The position numbers were made by a program, and so were the translations under genes. Shown here piece after piece: positions 25,581-37,778 of a DNA stretch of 64,000 nt. This DNA comes from Hippophae tibetana. Its lineage: Eukaryota; Streptophyta; Magnoliopsida; Rosales; Elaeagnaceae. The notes below the pieces were generated by a model. It was not told where the DNA came from. It ran no database searches and saw only the letters and a list, made by a program, of their open reading frames with translations. Every line of letters begins with the position of its first letter. The first letter of the stretch is position 1. The stretch covers positions 30,492,001-30,556,000 of the forward strand of contig CM072801.1 of assembly GCA_037013495.1 (NCBI GenBank). The letters run 5' to 3'.

Positions 25581-28168
25581 TGGCATCTCATTCCGTTGTA
25601 ATTAGTTCTTGTTGTTTTGGGGTCAAATTTGATCATCTTAACCCATTTCGAAGCAATTTACTCATTCTTAATCCTTTGAGTTCATATGTTATTCCCCGAA
25701 ATATTCCGCATCATTTGGTATCAAAGCTTTTGTTGCTGAAAATATGTTATCTATCTTCTTATATTTATTTTTTGAATTTTATATTTAAAAAAACTTTGTC
25801 CATTTAATTTTCTATGTTTTCGTTAGACACAAATCTCAAAGAAAGTTAGATATTTGTATACCAAGTTTTGTGTGTTCTTTTGATTTTGTTGTCATTATTT
25901 TTTTTCTTTCGATTTCATTTCCTTTCTTTCTTTAAATTCTTTGTACCTTTTTCTTATGTCATGTTTTCTGTGTTAAATCAATATTTTTATTGAAAGAAAC
26001 AATAGAGATACTACAGTTCATAGTTTCAAGAAAAAGTAGGTTATTAATATCGGTGGCAATATTAAACTTTTGTAACTTTTAATTCGTGCATCGAAATGAC
26101 TATTTTACTGTACCAAATCATAGCTCTATCGATTCCTAAAATCACAATGCAAGAATAGTTTAGTTATCGGCATTTTTTTAACCAAAATTACTTTGTTTAC
26201 AATACTTGCCAACCCCTAATAGGTTGGTGGCATCTCATTGCTTTGTTTTCAGTGCTTGTGCTCTTGGGTTACAATTTTATCATCTTAACCCTTCTTCTAA
26301 GAAATTTACTCATTCTTAATCCTTTGAGTTCATATGTTGTTCCCCTAAAGGTTCCGCATCGTTTGGTATCAAAGCCTTTGTTGCTAAAAATATGGTATCT
26401 ATCTTCTTATATTTATTTTTTGAATTTTACATTTAAAAAAACTTTGTCCATTTAATTTTCTATGTTTTCGTTAGACACAAATCTCAAAGAAAGTTAGATA
26501 TTTGTATACCAAGTTTTGTGTGTTCTTTTGATTTTGTTGTCATTATTTTTTTTCTTTCGATTTCATTTCCTTTCTTTCTTTAAATTCTTTGTACCTTTTT
26601 CTTATGTCATGTTTTCTGTGTTAAATCAATATTTTTATTGAAAGAAACAATAGAGATACTACAGTTCATAGTTTCAAGAAAAAGTAGGTTATTAATATCG
26701 GTGGCAATATTAAACTTTTGTAACTTTTAATTCGTGCATCGAAATGACTATTTTACTGTACCAAATCATAGCTCTATCGATTCCTAAAATCACAATGCAA
26801 GAATAGTTTAGTTATCGGCATTTTTTTAACCAAAATTACTTTGTTTACAATACTTGCCAACCCCTAATAGGTTGGTGGCATCTCATTGCTTTGTTTTCAG
26901 TGCTTGTGCTCTTGGGTTACAATTTTATCATCTTAACCCTTCTTCTATGAAATTTACTCATTCTTAATCCTTTGAGTTCATATGTTGTTCCCCTAAAGGT
27001 TCCGCATCGTTTGGTATCAAAGCCTTTGTTGCTAAAAATATGGTATCTATCTTCTTATATTTATTTTTTGAATTTTACATTTAAAAAAACTTTGTCCATT
27101 TAATTTTCTATGTTTTCGTTAGACACAAATCTCAAAGAAAGTTAGATATTTGTATACCAAGTTTTGTGTGTTCTTTTGATTTTGTTGTCATTATTTTTTT
27201 TCTTTCGATTTCATTTCCTTTCTTTCTTTAAATTCTTTGTACCTTTTTCTTATGTCATGTTTTCTGTGTTAAATCAATATTTTTATTGAAAGAAACAATA
27301 GAGATACTACAGTTCATAGTTTCAAGAAAAAGTAGGTTATTAATATCGGTGGCAATATTAAACTTTTGTAACTTTTAATTCGTGCATCGAAATGACTATT
27401 TTACTGTACCAAATCATAGCTCTATCGATTCCTAAAATCACAATGCAAGAATAGTTTAGTTATCGGCATTTTTTTAACCAAAATTACTTTGTTTACAATA
27501 CTTGCCAACCCCTAATAGGTTGGTGGCATCTCATTGCTTTGTTTTCAGTTCTTGTGCTCTTGGGTTACAATTTTATCATCTTAACCCTTCTTCTAAGCAA
27601 TTTACTCATTCTTAATCCTTTGAGTTCCAATGTTGTTTGCCTAAAGGTTCCGCATCATTTGGTATCAAATCCTTGGTTGCTGAAAATATGGTATATATCT
27701 TCATATATTCATTTTTTGAATTTTACATTTAAAAAACTTTGTCCATTTAATTTTCTTTGCTTTCATAAGTAACAAACCACAAAGAAAGATAGATATTTGT
27801 ATAATAAGTCTTGTGGTTTCTTACAATTTTGTAGTCATTATTTTGTCTTTCGACTAAGTTTCCTAGTTTTATTTAAATTCTTTGTACCTTTTTCTTGTTA
27901 TATGTTTTCTATGTGCAACCTATTTTTGCTTTTGAAATAAACAATATAGCTACGGAATTTTGTAGTTTCAAGAAAAACTAGGTTATTAATATCGGTGGCC
28001 ATATTAAACTATCGTAACTTTCAATTCGTGCATCGAAATGACTATTGTACTGTATCAAATCGTAGCTCTTTCGATTCCTAAAAGCACACTGCAAGAATAG
28101 TTTAGTAATCGACATTTTTTAGCCATAATTATTTTGTTTGCACTACTTGCCAACCTCTAAAAGATAGG
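25581..28168 (+). repeat. 648-bp monomer in ~2.8 near-identical tandem copies
   Basis: Landmarks: 25581 (alpha), 26228, 26876 and 27524 (beta-like). Between 25793 and about 27600 the sequence repeats at exactly 648 bp, with copies at 25793, 26441 and 27089. All share private variants: ACAAATCTCAAAGAAAGTTAG, GTTTTGTGTGTTCTTTTGATT, a lengthened T run before CTTTCGATTTC, GTTAAATCAATATTTTTATTG, and ACTGTACCAAATCATAGC. I see only a few differences between copies (CTAAGAAAT, CTATGAAAT and CTAAGCAAT; AGTGCTTG and AGTTCTTG). From about 27600 the sequence becomes an ordinary beta monomer. Confidence 0.9.
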
Positions 28169-30102
28169 TGTCATATCATTGCGTTGTAATCTGTTCTTGC
28201 TGTTTTGGGTTCAAATTTGATCATCTTAACCCATTTCGAAGCAATTTACTAATTCTTAATCCTTTGAGTTCATATGTTGTTCCCCTAAAGGTTCCGTATC
28301 ATGTGGAATCAAAGCCTTTGTTGCTAAAAATATGTTATCTATCTTCTTTTATTTATTTTTTGAATTTTACCTTTAAAAAAAATTTGTCTATTGAATTTTC
28401 TGTGTTTTCATTAGACACAAATCAAAAAGAAAGATAGATATTTATATATCAAGTCTTGTGTTTTCTTTAAATTTTGTTGTCATTATCTTGTCTTTCGATT
28501 TCATTTCCTTTCTTTCTTTAAATTATTTGTACCTCTTTCTTTTGCCATGTTTTCTGTGTTCAATCTGTTTTTTTATTGAAAGAAATAATAAAGATACTAC
28601 AGTTCATAGGGTCAAGAAAAACTAAGTTATTAATATCGGTGGCAATATTAAACTGTGGCAACTTTTAATTCGTGCATCGAAATGACTATTATAATGATGC
28701 AAATAGTAGCTCTTTTGATTCCTAAAAAAACAATGAAAGAATAGTTTAGTTATCGGCATTTTTTTAACCAAAATTACTTTGTTTACACTACTTGCCAACC
28801 TCTAATAGGTTGGTGGCATCTCGTTGCATTGTTTTCTGTTCTTGTTCTTTTCGGTTCCAATTTGATCATCGTAACCCTTTTCTAAGCAATTTACTCATTC
28901 TTAATCCTTTGAGTTCCTATGTTGTTTGCCTAAAGGTTCCGCATCATTTGGTATCAAAGCATTGGTTGCTGAAAATATGGTATCTATCTTCATATATTCA
29001 TTTTTTGATTTTTACATTTAAAAAACTTTGTCCATTTAATTTTCTTTGTTCTCATACGTAACAAACCACAAAGAAAGATAGATATTTGTATAACAAGTCT
29101 TGTGTTTTCTTACAATTTTGTAGTCATTATTTTGTCTTTCGACTTAATTTCCTAATTTTATTTAAATTCTTTGTACCTTTTTCTTGTTTTATGTTTTCTG
29201 TGTGCAACCTATTTTTTCTTTTCAAAGAAACAATAGAGCTGCTGCATTTTGTAGTTTCAAGAAAAACTAGGTTATTAATATCGGTGGCCATATTAAACTA
29301 TTGTAACTTTTAATTCGTTCATCGAAATGACTATTTTACTGTATCAAATCATAGCTCTTTCGATTCCTGAAAACACACTGCAAGAATAGTTTAGTTATGG
29401 GCATTTTTTTAGCGAAAATTACTTTGTTTACACTACTTGCTATCCTATAAAAGATAGGTGGCATATCATTGCGTTGTAATCTGTTCTTGTTGTTTTGGGT
29501 TCAAATTTGATCATCTTAACCCATTTCGAAGCAATTTACTAATTCTTAATAATTTGGGTTCATATGTTGTTCCCCTAAAGTTTCCGTATCATTTGGAATC
29601 ACAGCCTTTTTTGCTGAAAATATGTTATCCATATTCTTATAATTATTGTTTGCATTTGACATTTAAAAAAACTATGTCCATTGAATTTTCTGTGCTTTCA
29701 TTAGACACAAATCACAAAGAAAGATAGATATTTGTATACCAAGTCTTGGGTTTTCTTTTAATTTTGTTGTCATTATTTTGTCTTTCCATTTCATTTCCTT
29801 TCTTTCTTTAAATTCTTTGTACCTTTTTCTTTTGTCATGTTTCTGTGTTCAATCTGTTTTTTTATTGAAAGAAACAATAGAGATACTACAGTTCATAGTT
29901 TCAAGAAAAACTAGGTTATCAATATCGGTGGCAATATTAAACAGTGGCAACTTTTAATTCGTGCATCGAAATGACTATTATAATGACGCAAATAGTAGCT
30001 CTTTCGATTCCTAAAAACACAATGAATGAATAGTTTAGTTATCGGCATTTTTTTAACCAAAATTACTTTGTTTACACTACTTGCCAATCTCTAATAGGTT
30101 GG
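28169..30102 (+). repeat. Diverged alpha/beta monomers
   Basis: Landmarks at 28169 (alpha, TGTCATATC), 28814 (beta) and 29459 (alpha, TGGCATATC). From here rightward, TTTTCATTAGACAC replaces the TTTTCGTTAGACAC of the left half of the window. Comparing 28169-28813 with 29459-30102 shows the same order at about 1,290 bp but with many differences. This is a visibly older dimer than those at either end. No gene seen. Confidence 0.8.
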
Positions 30103-32685
30103 TGCCATCTCGTTGCATTGTTTTCTATTCTTGTTCTTTTGGGTTCTAATTTGATCATCTTAACCCTTTTCTAAGCAATTTACTCATTCTTAATCCTTTG
30201 AGTTCCTATGTTGTTTGCCTAAAGGTTACGCATCATTTGGTATCAAAGCTTTGGTTGCTGAAAATATGGTATCTATCTTCATATATTCATTTTTTGAATT
30301 TTACATTTAAAAACACTTTGTCCATTTAATATTCTTTGCTTTCATAAGTAACAAACCACAAAGAAAGATAGATATTTGTATAACAAGTCTTGTGTTTTCT
30401 TACAATTTCGTAGTCATTATTTTGTCTTTCGACATAATTTCTTAGTTTTATTTAAATTCTTTGTACCTTTTTCTTGTTTTATGTTTTCTGTGTGCAACCT
30501 ATTTTTGCTTTTCAAAGAAACAATAGAGCTGCTGCATTTCGTAGTTTCAAGAAAAACTAGGTTATTAATATCGGTAGCCAAATTATACTATTGTAACTTT
30601 TAATTCGTGCATCGAAATGACTATTTCACTGTATCAAATCGTAGCTCTTTCGATTCCTGAAAACACACTGCAAGAATAGTTTAGTTATCGGCATTTTTTA
30701 GCCGAAATTACTTTTTTTACACTACTGGCTAACCTCTAAAAGATAGGTGGCATCTAATTGCGTTGTAATCTGTTCTTGTTGTTTTGAGTTCAAATTTGAT
30801 CATCTTAACCCATTTCAAAGCAATTTACTAATTCCGAATCCTTTGAGTTCATATGTTGTTCCCCTAAAGGTTCCGTATCATTTGGTATCAAAGCCTTTGT
30901 TGCAGAAAATATGTTATCTATCTTCTTATCTTTATCTTTTGAATTTTACATTTAAAAAAACATTGTCTATCGAATTTTCTATGTTTTCATTAGACACAAA
31001 TCGCAAAGAAAGATAGATATTTGTATACCAAGTCTTGTGTTTTCTTTTAATTTTGTTTTCCTTATTTTGGCTTTCGATTTCATTTCCTTTCTTTTTTTAA
31101 ATTCTTTGTACCTTTTTCTTGTGTCGTGTTTTCTGTGTTCAATCTGTTTTTTTATTGAAAGAAACAATATAGATACTACAGTTCATAGTTTCAAAAAAAA
31201 CTAAGTTATTAATATCGGTGGCAATATTAAACTGTGGCAACTTTTAATTCGTGCATTGAAATGACTATTATAATTACGCAAATAGCAGCTCTTTCGATTC
31301 CTAAAAAGACATTGAAAGAATAGTTTAGTTATCGGCATTTTTTTTACCAAAATTACTTTCTTTACACTACTTGCCAACCCTAATAGGTTGGTGGCATCTC
31401 GTTCCATTGTTTTCTGTTCTTATTCTTTTGGGTTCCAATTTGATCATCTTAACCCTTTTGTAAGAAATTTACTCATTCTTAATCCTTTGAGTTCCAACGC
31501 TGTTTGCCTAAAGGTTCCGCATCATTTGGTATGAAAGCCTTGGTTGCTGAAAATATGGTATCTATCTTCATATTTTCATTTTTTGAATTTTACATTTAAA
31601 AAAAACCTTTGTCCATTTAATTTTCTTTGCTTTCATAAGTAACAAACCACAAAGAAAGATAGATATTTGTATAACAAGTCTTGTGTTTTCTTACAATTTT
31701 GTAGTCATTATTTTATCTTTCGACTTAATTTCCTAGTTTTATTTAAATTCTTTGTACCTTTTTCTTGTTTCATGTTTTCTGTGTGCAACCTATTTTTTAT
31801 TTTGAAAGAAACAATAGAGCTACTGCATTTCGTAGTTTCAAGAAAAACTTCGTTATTAATATCGAGGGCAATAATAAACTATTGTAACTTTTAATTCGTG
31901 CATCGAAATTATTGTTGTACTGTATCAAATCCAAGCTCTTTCGATTCCTAAAAACACACTGCAAGAATAGCTTAGTTATCGGCATTTTTTTTAGCCAAAA
32001 TTACTATGTTTACACTACTTGCCAACCTCTAAAAGATAGGTGGCTTCTCATTGCGTTGTATTCTGTTCTTGTTGTTTTGGGTTCAAATTTGATAATCTTA
32101 ACCCATCTCGAACCAATTTACTGATTCTTAATCCTTTGATTTCCTAGGTTTTCTGCATAAAAGTTCCGTATCATTTGGTATCAAAGCCTTTGTTGCGGAA
32201 AATTTGTTATCTATCTTCTTATCTTTATCTTTTGAATTTTACATTTAAAAAAACTTTGTCCATTGAATTTTCTCTGTTTTCATTAGACACAAATCACAAA
32301 GAAAGATAGATATTTGTATACCAAGTCTTGTGTTTTCTTTTAATTTTGTTATCCTTATTTTGGCTTTCGATTTCATTTCCTTTCTTTTTTTAAATTCTTT
32401 GTACCTTTTTCTTGTGTCGTGTTTTCTGTGTTCAATCTGTTTTTTTATTGAAAGAAACAATAGAGATACTACAGTTTATAGTTTCAAGAAAAACTAGGTT
32501 ATTAATATCAGTGGCAATATTAAACTGTGGCAACTTTTAATTCGTGCATCAAAATGACTATTATAATGGAGCAAATCGTACCTCTTTCGATTCATAAAAT
32601 GATAATGAAAGAATAGTTTAGTTATCGGCATTTTTTAAACCAAAATTACTTTATTTACACTACTTGCCAATCTCTAATAGGTTGG
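30103..32685 (+). repeat. Tetramer HOR copy 1 (X-Y-Z-W), 2,583 bp
   Basis: Landmarks: X 30103, Y 30748, Z 31392, W 32041. Diagnostic bases: X has CTATTCTTG then GGGTTCTAATTTG; Y has GTTTTGAGTTCAAATTTG and TCCGAATCC; Z has GTTCCAACGCTGTTTGCC, GGTATGAAAGCC and AAAAAAAACCTTTGTCC; W has TGATTTCCTAGGTTTTCTGC and TTGCGGAAAATTTG. The same order recurs at 32686 and 37204. Confidence 0.84.
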
Positions 32686-35267
32686 TGCCATCTCGTTGCA
32701 TTGTTTTCTATTCTTGTTCTTTTGGGTTCTAATTTGATCATCTTAACCCTTTTCTAAACAATTTACTCATTCTTAATCCTTTGAGTTCCTATGTTGTTTG
32801 CCTAAAGGTTCCGCATCATTTGGTATCAAAGCCTTGGTTGCTGAAAATATGGTATCTTTCTTCATATATTCATTTTTTGAATTTTACATTTAAAAACACT
32901 TTGTCCATTTAATATTCTTTGCTTTCATAAGTAACAAACCACAAAGAAAGATAGATATTTGTATAACAAGTCTTGTGTTTTCTTACAATTTTGTAGTCAT
33001 TATTTTGTCTTTCGACATAATTTCCTAGTTTTATTTAAATTCTTTGTACCTTTTTCTTGTTTTATATTTTCTGTGTGCAACCTATTTTTGCTTTTCAAAG
33101 AAACAATAGAGCTGCTGCATTTCGTAGTTTCAAGAAAAACTAGGTTATTAATATCGGTAGCCAAATTATAATATTGTAACTTTTAATTCGTGCATCGAAA
33201 TGACTATTTCACTGTATCAAATCGTAGCTCTTTCGATTCCTGAAAACACACTGCAAGAATAGTTTAGTTATCGGCATTTTTTTAGCCAAAATTACTTTTT
33301 TGACACTACTTGCTAACCTCTAAAAGATAGGTGGCATCTCATTGCGTTGTAATCTTTTCTTGTTGTTTTGAGTTCAAATTTGATCATCTTAACCTATTTC
33401 AAAGCAATTTACTAATTCTGAATCCTTTGAGTTCATATGTTGTTTCCCTAAAGGTTCCATATCATTTGGTATCAAAGCCTTTGTTGCGGAAAATATGTTA
33501 TCTATCTTCTTTTCTTTATCTTTTGAATTTTACATTTAAAAAAACTTTGTCCATTGAATTTTCTGTGTTTTCATTAGACACAAATCACAAAGAAAGATAG
33601 ATATTTGTATACCAAGTCTTTTGTTTTCTTTTAATTTTGTTTTCCTTATTTTGGCTTTCGATTTCATTTCCTTTCTTTTTTTAAATTCTTTGTAACTTTT
33701 TCTTGTGTAGTGTTTTCTATGTTCACTCTGTTTTTTTATTGAAAAAACAATATAGATACTACAGTTCATAGTTTTAAAAAAAACTAGGTTATTAATATCG
33801 GTGGCAATATTAAACTGTGGCAACTTTTAATTCGTGCATCGAAATGACTATTGTAATTACGCAAATAGCAGCTCTTTCGATTCCTAAAAAGACAATGAAA
33901 GAATAGTTTAGTTATCGGCATTTTTTTTACCAAAATTACTTTCTTTACACTACTTGCCAACCCTAATAGGTTGGTGGCATCTCGTTGCATTGTTTTCTGT
34001 TCTTATTCTTTTGGGTTCCAATTTGATCATCTTAACCCTTTTCTAATAAATTTTCTCATTCTTAATCCTTTGAGTTCCAACGCTATTTGCCTAAAGGTTC
34101 CGCATCATTTGGTATGAAAGCCTTGGTTGCTGAAAATATGATATCTATCATCATATTTTCATTTTTGGAATTTTACAATTAAAAAAAACCTTTGTCCATT
34201 TAATTTTCTTTGCTTTCATAAGTAACAAACCACAAAGAAAGATAAATATTTGTATAACAAGTCTTGTGTTTTCTTACAATTTTGTAGTCATTATTTTATA
34301 TTTCGACTTAATTTCCTAGTTTTATTTAAATTCTTTGTACCTTTTTCATGTTTCATGTTTTCTGTGTGCAAACTATTTTTTATTTTGAAAGAAACAATAG
34401 AGCTACTGCATTTCGTAGTTTCAAGAAAAACTTGGTTATTAATATCGGTGGCAATAATAAACTATTGTAACTTTTAATTCGTGCATCGAAATGATTGTTG
34501 TACTGTATCAAATCCAAGCTCTTTCGATTCCTAAAAACACACTGCAAGAATAGTTTAGTTATCGGCATTTTTTTAGCCAAAATTACTTTGTTTACACTAC
34601 TTGCAAACCTCTAAAAAATAGGTGGCATCTCATTGCGTTGTATTCTATTCTTGTTGTTTTGGGTTCAAATTTGATAATCTTAACCCATTTCGAAGCAATT
34701 TAGTGATTCTTAATCCTTTGATTTCCTAGGTTTTCTGCATAAAGGTTCCGTATCATTTGGTATCAAAGCCTTTGTTGCGGAAAATATGTTATCTATCTTC
34801 TTATCTTTATCTTTTGAATTTTACATTTAAAAAAACTTTTTCCATTGAATTTTCTCTGTTTTCATTAGACAAAAATCATAAAGAAAGAAAGATATTTGTA
34901 TACCAAGTCTTTTGTTTTCTTTTAATTTTGTTGTCATTATTTTGTCTTTCCATTTCATTTCCTTTCTTTCTTTAAATTCTTTGTACCTTTTTCTTGTGTC
35001 ATGTTTTCTGTGTCCAATCTGTTTTTTTATTGAAACAAACAATAGAGATACTACAGTTCATAGTTTCAAAAAAAACTAGGTTATCAATATCGGTAGCAAT
35101 ATTAAATTGTGGCAACTTTTAATTCGTGGATCGAAATAACTATTATAATGGAGCAAATCGTAGCTCTTTCGATTCCAAAAAACACAATGAATGAATAGTT
35201 TAGTTATCGGCATTTTTTTAACCAAAATTATTTTGTTTACACTACTTGCCAATCTCTAATAGGTTGG
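32686..35267 (+). repeat. Tetramer HOR copy 2, 2,582 bp
   Basis: Landmarks: X 32686, Y 33332, Z 33975, W 34623. It carries the same diagnostic words as copy 1: GTTCCAACGCTATTTGCC near 34073 with one change, and TGATTTCCTAGGTTTTCTGC near 34728. The tail of W switches to a distinct variant, AGACAAAAATCATAAAGAAAG near 34867. That variant is absent from W in the other copies but recurs near 36804 and 43184. Confidence 0.84.
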
Positions 35268-37203
35268 TGGCATCTCGTTGCATTGTTTTCTATTCTTGTT
35301 CTTTTGGGTTCTAATTTGATCATCTTAACCCTTTTCTAAGCAATTTACTCATTCTTAATCCTTTGAGTTCCTATGTTGTTTGCCTAAAGGTTCCGCATCA
35401 TTTGGTATCAAAGCCTTGGTTGCTGAAAATATGATATCTATCTTCATATATTCATTTTTTGAATTTTACATTTAAAAACACTTTGTCCATTTAATATTCT
35501 TTGCTTTCATAAGTAACAAACCACAAAGAAAGATAGATATTTGTATAACAAGTCTTGTGTTTTCTTACAATTTTGTAGTCATTATTTTGTCTTTCGACAT
35601 AATTTCCTAGTTTTATTTAAATTCTTTGTACCTTTTTCTTGTTTTATGTTTTCTGTGTGCAAGCTATTTTTTCTTTTCAAAGAAACAATAGAGCTTCTGC
35701 ATTTCGTAGTTTCAAGAAAAACAAGGTTATTAATATCGGTAGCCAAATTAAATTATTGTAACTTTTAATTCGTGCATCGAAATGACTATTTCACTGTATC
35801 AAATCGTAGCTCTTTCGATTCCTGAAAACACACTGCAAGAATAGTTTAGTTATCGGCATTTTTTAGCCAAAATTACTTTGTTTACACTACTTGCTAACCT
35901 CTAAAAGATAGGTGGCATCTTATTGTGTTGTAATCTCTTCTTGTTGTTTTGCGTTCAAATTTGATCATCTTAACCCATTTCGAAGTAATTTACTCATTCT
36001 TAATCCTTTGAGTTTATATGTTGTTCTCCTAAAGGTTCCACATCATTTGGTATGAAAGCCTTTGTTGCTGAAAATATGTTATCTATCTTCTTATATTTAT
36101 TTTTAAAATTTTACATTTAAAAAAACTTTTTCCATTGAATTTTCTGTGTTTTCATTAGACACAAATCACAAAGAAAGATAGATATTTGTATACCAAGTCT
36201 TGTGTTTTCTCTTAATTTTTTTGTCATTATTTTGTCTTTCGATTTCATTTCCTTTCTTTCTTTAAATTCTTTGTACCTTTTTCTTGTGTCATGTTTTGTG
36301 TGTTAAATCTGTTTTTGTTATTGAAAGAAACAGTAGAGATACTACTCTTCATAGTTTCAAGAAAAACTAAGTTATTAATATCGGTTGCAATATCAAACTA
36401 TTGTAACTTTTAATTTGTGCATCGAAATGACTATTTTACTGTATCAAATCGTAGTCTTTCGATTCCTAAAAACACACTACAAGAATAGTTTAGTGATCGG
36501 CATTTTTTTTAACCAAAATTACTTTGTTTACACTACTTTCCAACCTCTAAAAGATAGGTGTCATCTCGTTGCGGTGTAATCTATTCTTGCTGTTTTGGTT
36601 TCGAATTTGATCATCCTAGCCCATTTCGAAGCTATTTACTCATTCTTAATCCTTTGAGTTCATATGTTGTTCGCCTAAAGGTTCCGCATCATTTGCTATC
36701 AAAGCTTTTGTTGTTGAAAATATGTTATCTATCTTCTTATATTTATTTTTAAAATTTTACATTTAAAAAAACTTTGTCCCTTGAATTTTCTGTGTTTTCA
36801 TTAGACAAAAATCATAAAGAAAGAAAGATATTTGTATACCAAGTCTTTTGTTTTCTTTTAATTTTGTTGTCATTATTTTGTCTTTCCATTTCATTTCCTT
36901 TCTTTCTTTAAATTCTTTGTACCTTTTTCTTGTGTCATGTTTTCTGTGTCCAATCTGTTTTTTTATTGAAAGAAACAATAGAGATACTACAGTTCATAGT
37001 TTCAAAAAAAACTAGGTTATCAATATCGGTAGCAATATTAAACTGTGGCAACTTTTAATTCGTGGATCGAAATAACTATTATAATGGAGCAAATCGTAGC
37101 TCTTTCGATTCCAAAAAACACAATGAATGAATAGTTTAGTTATCGGCATTTTTTTAACTAAAATTACTTTGTTTACACTACTTGCCAATCTCTAATAGGT
37201 TGG
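35268..37203 (+). repeat. Three-monomer insertion between tetramer copies (1,936 bp)
   Basis: Landmarks 35268 (X type), 35913 (alpha, GTTTTGCGTTCAAATTTG) and 36559 (alpha with TGTCATCTCGTTGCGG). The segment from about 34867 to 35750 matches that from about 36803 to 37690 at an offset of 1,936 bp, three monomers. It shares AAAATCATAAAGAAAGAAAG, GTGGATCGAAATAAC, GGAGCAAATCGTAG, CCAAAAAACACAATGAATG and GAAAATATGATATC. This is what a three-monomer unequal exchange would leave. The 35913 type also appears at 40361 and 42938. Confidence 0.8.
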
Positions 37204-37778
37204 TGGCATCTCGTTGCATTGTTTTCTATTCTTGTTCTTTTGGGTTCAAATTTGATCATCTTAACCCTTTTCTAAGCAATTTACTCATTCTTAATCCTTT
37301 GAGTTCCTATGTTGTTTGCCTAAAGGTTCCGCATCATTTGGTATCAAAGCCTTGGTTGCTGAAAATATGATATCTATCTTCATATATTCATTTTTTGAAT
37401 TTTACATTTAAAAATACTTTGTCCATTTAATATTCTTTGCTTTCATAAGTAACAAACCACAAAGAAAGATAGATATTTGTATAACAATTCTTTGTACCTT
37501 TTTCTTGTTTTATGTTTTCTGTGTGCAACCTATTTTTTCTTTTCAAAGAAACAATAGAGCTTCTGCATTTCGTAGTTTCAAGAAAAACTAGGTTATTTTT
37601 ATCGGTAGCCAAATTAAATTATTGTAACTTTTAATTCGTGCATCGAAATGACTATTTCACTGTATCAAATCGTAGCTCTTTCGATTCCTGAAAACACACT
37701 GCAAGAATAGTTTAGTTATCGGCATTTTTTAGCCAAAATTACTTTTTTTACACTACTTGCTAACCTCTAAAAGATAGG
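37204..37778 (+). repeat. 575-bp monomer with a ~70-bp internal deletion
   Basis: In related X monomers, TTTGTATAACAAGTCTTGTG is followed by the T-rich stretch and then TTTATTTAAATTCTTTGTACC. Here TTTGTATAACA runs straight into ATTCTTTGTACC at about 37487. About 70 bp of the T-rich stretch is gone. It is the only monomer interval in the window far from 645 bp. The A-rich bases on both sides offer short microhomology. Confidence 0.88.

Noticed and set aside
34921-34990. T-rich/C-containing stretches as a simple-sequence repeat
   Set aside because: They are part of the ordinary monomer, not a microsatellite expansion. Length is constant between monomers.
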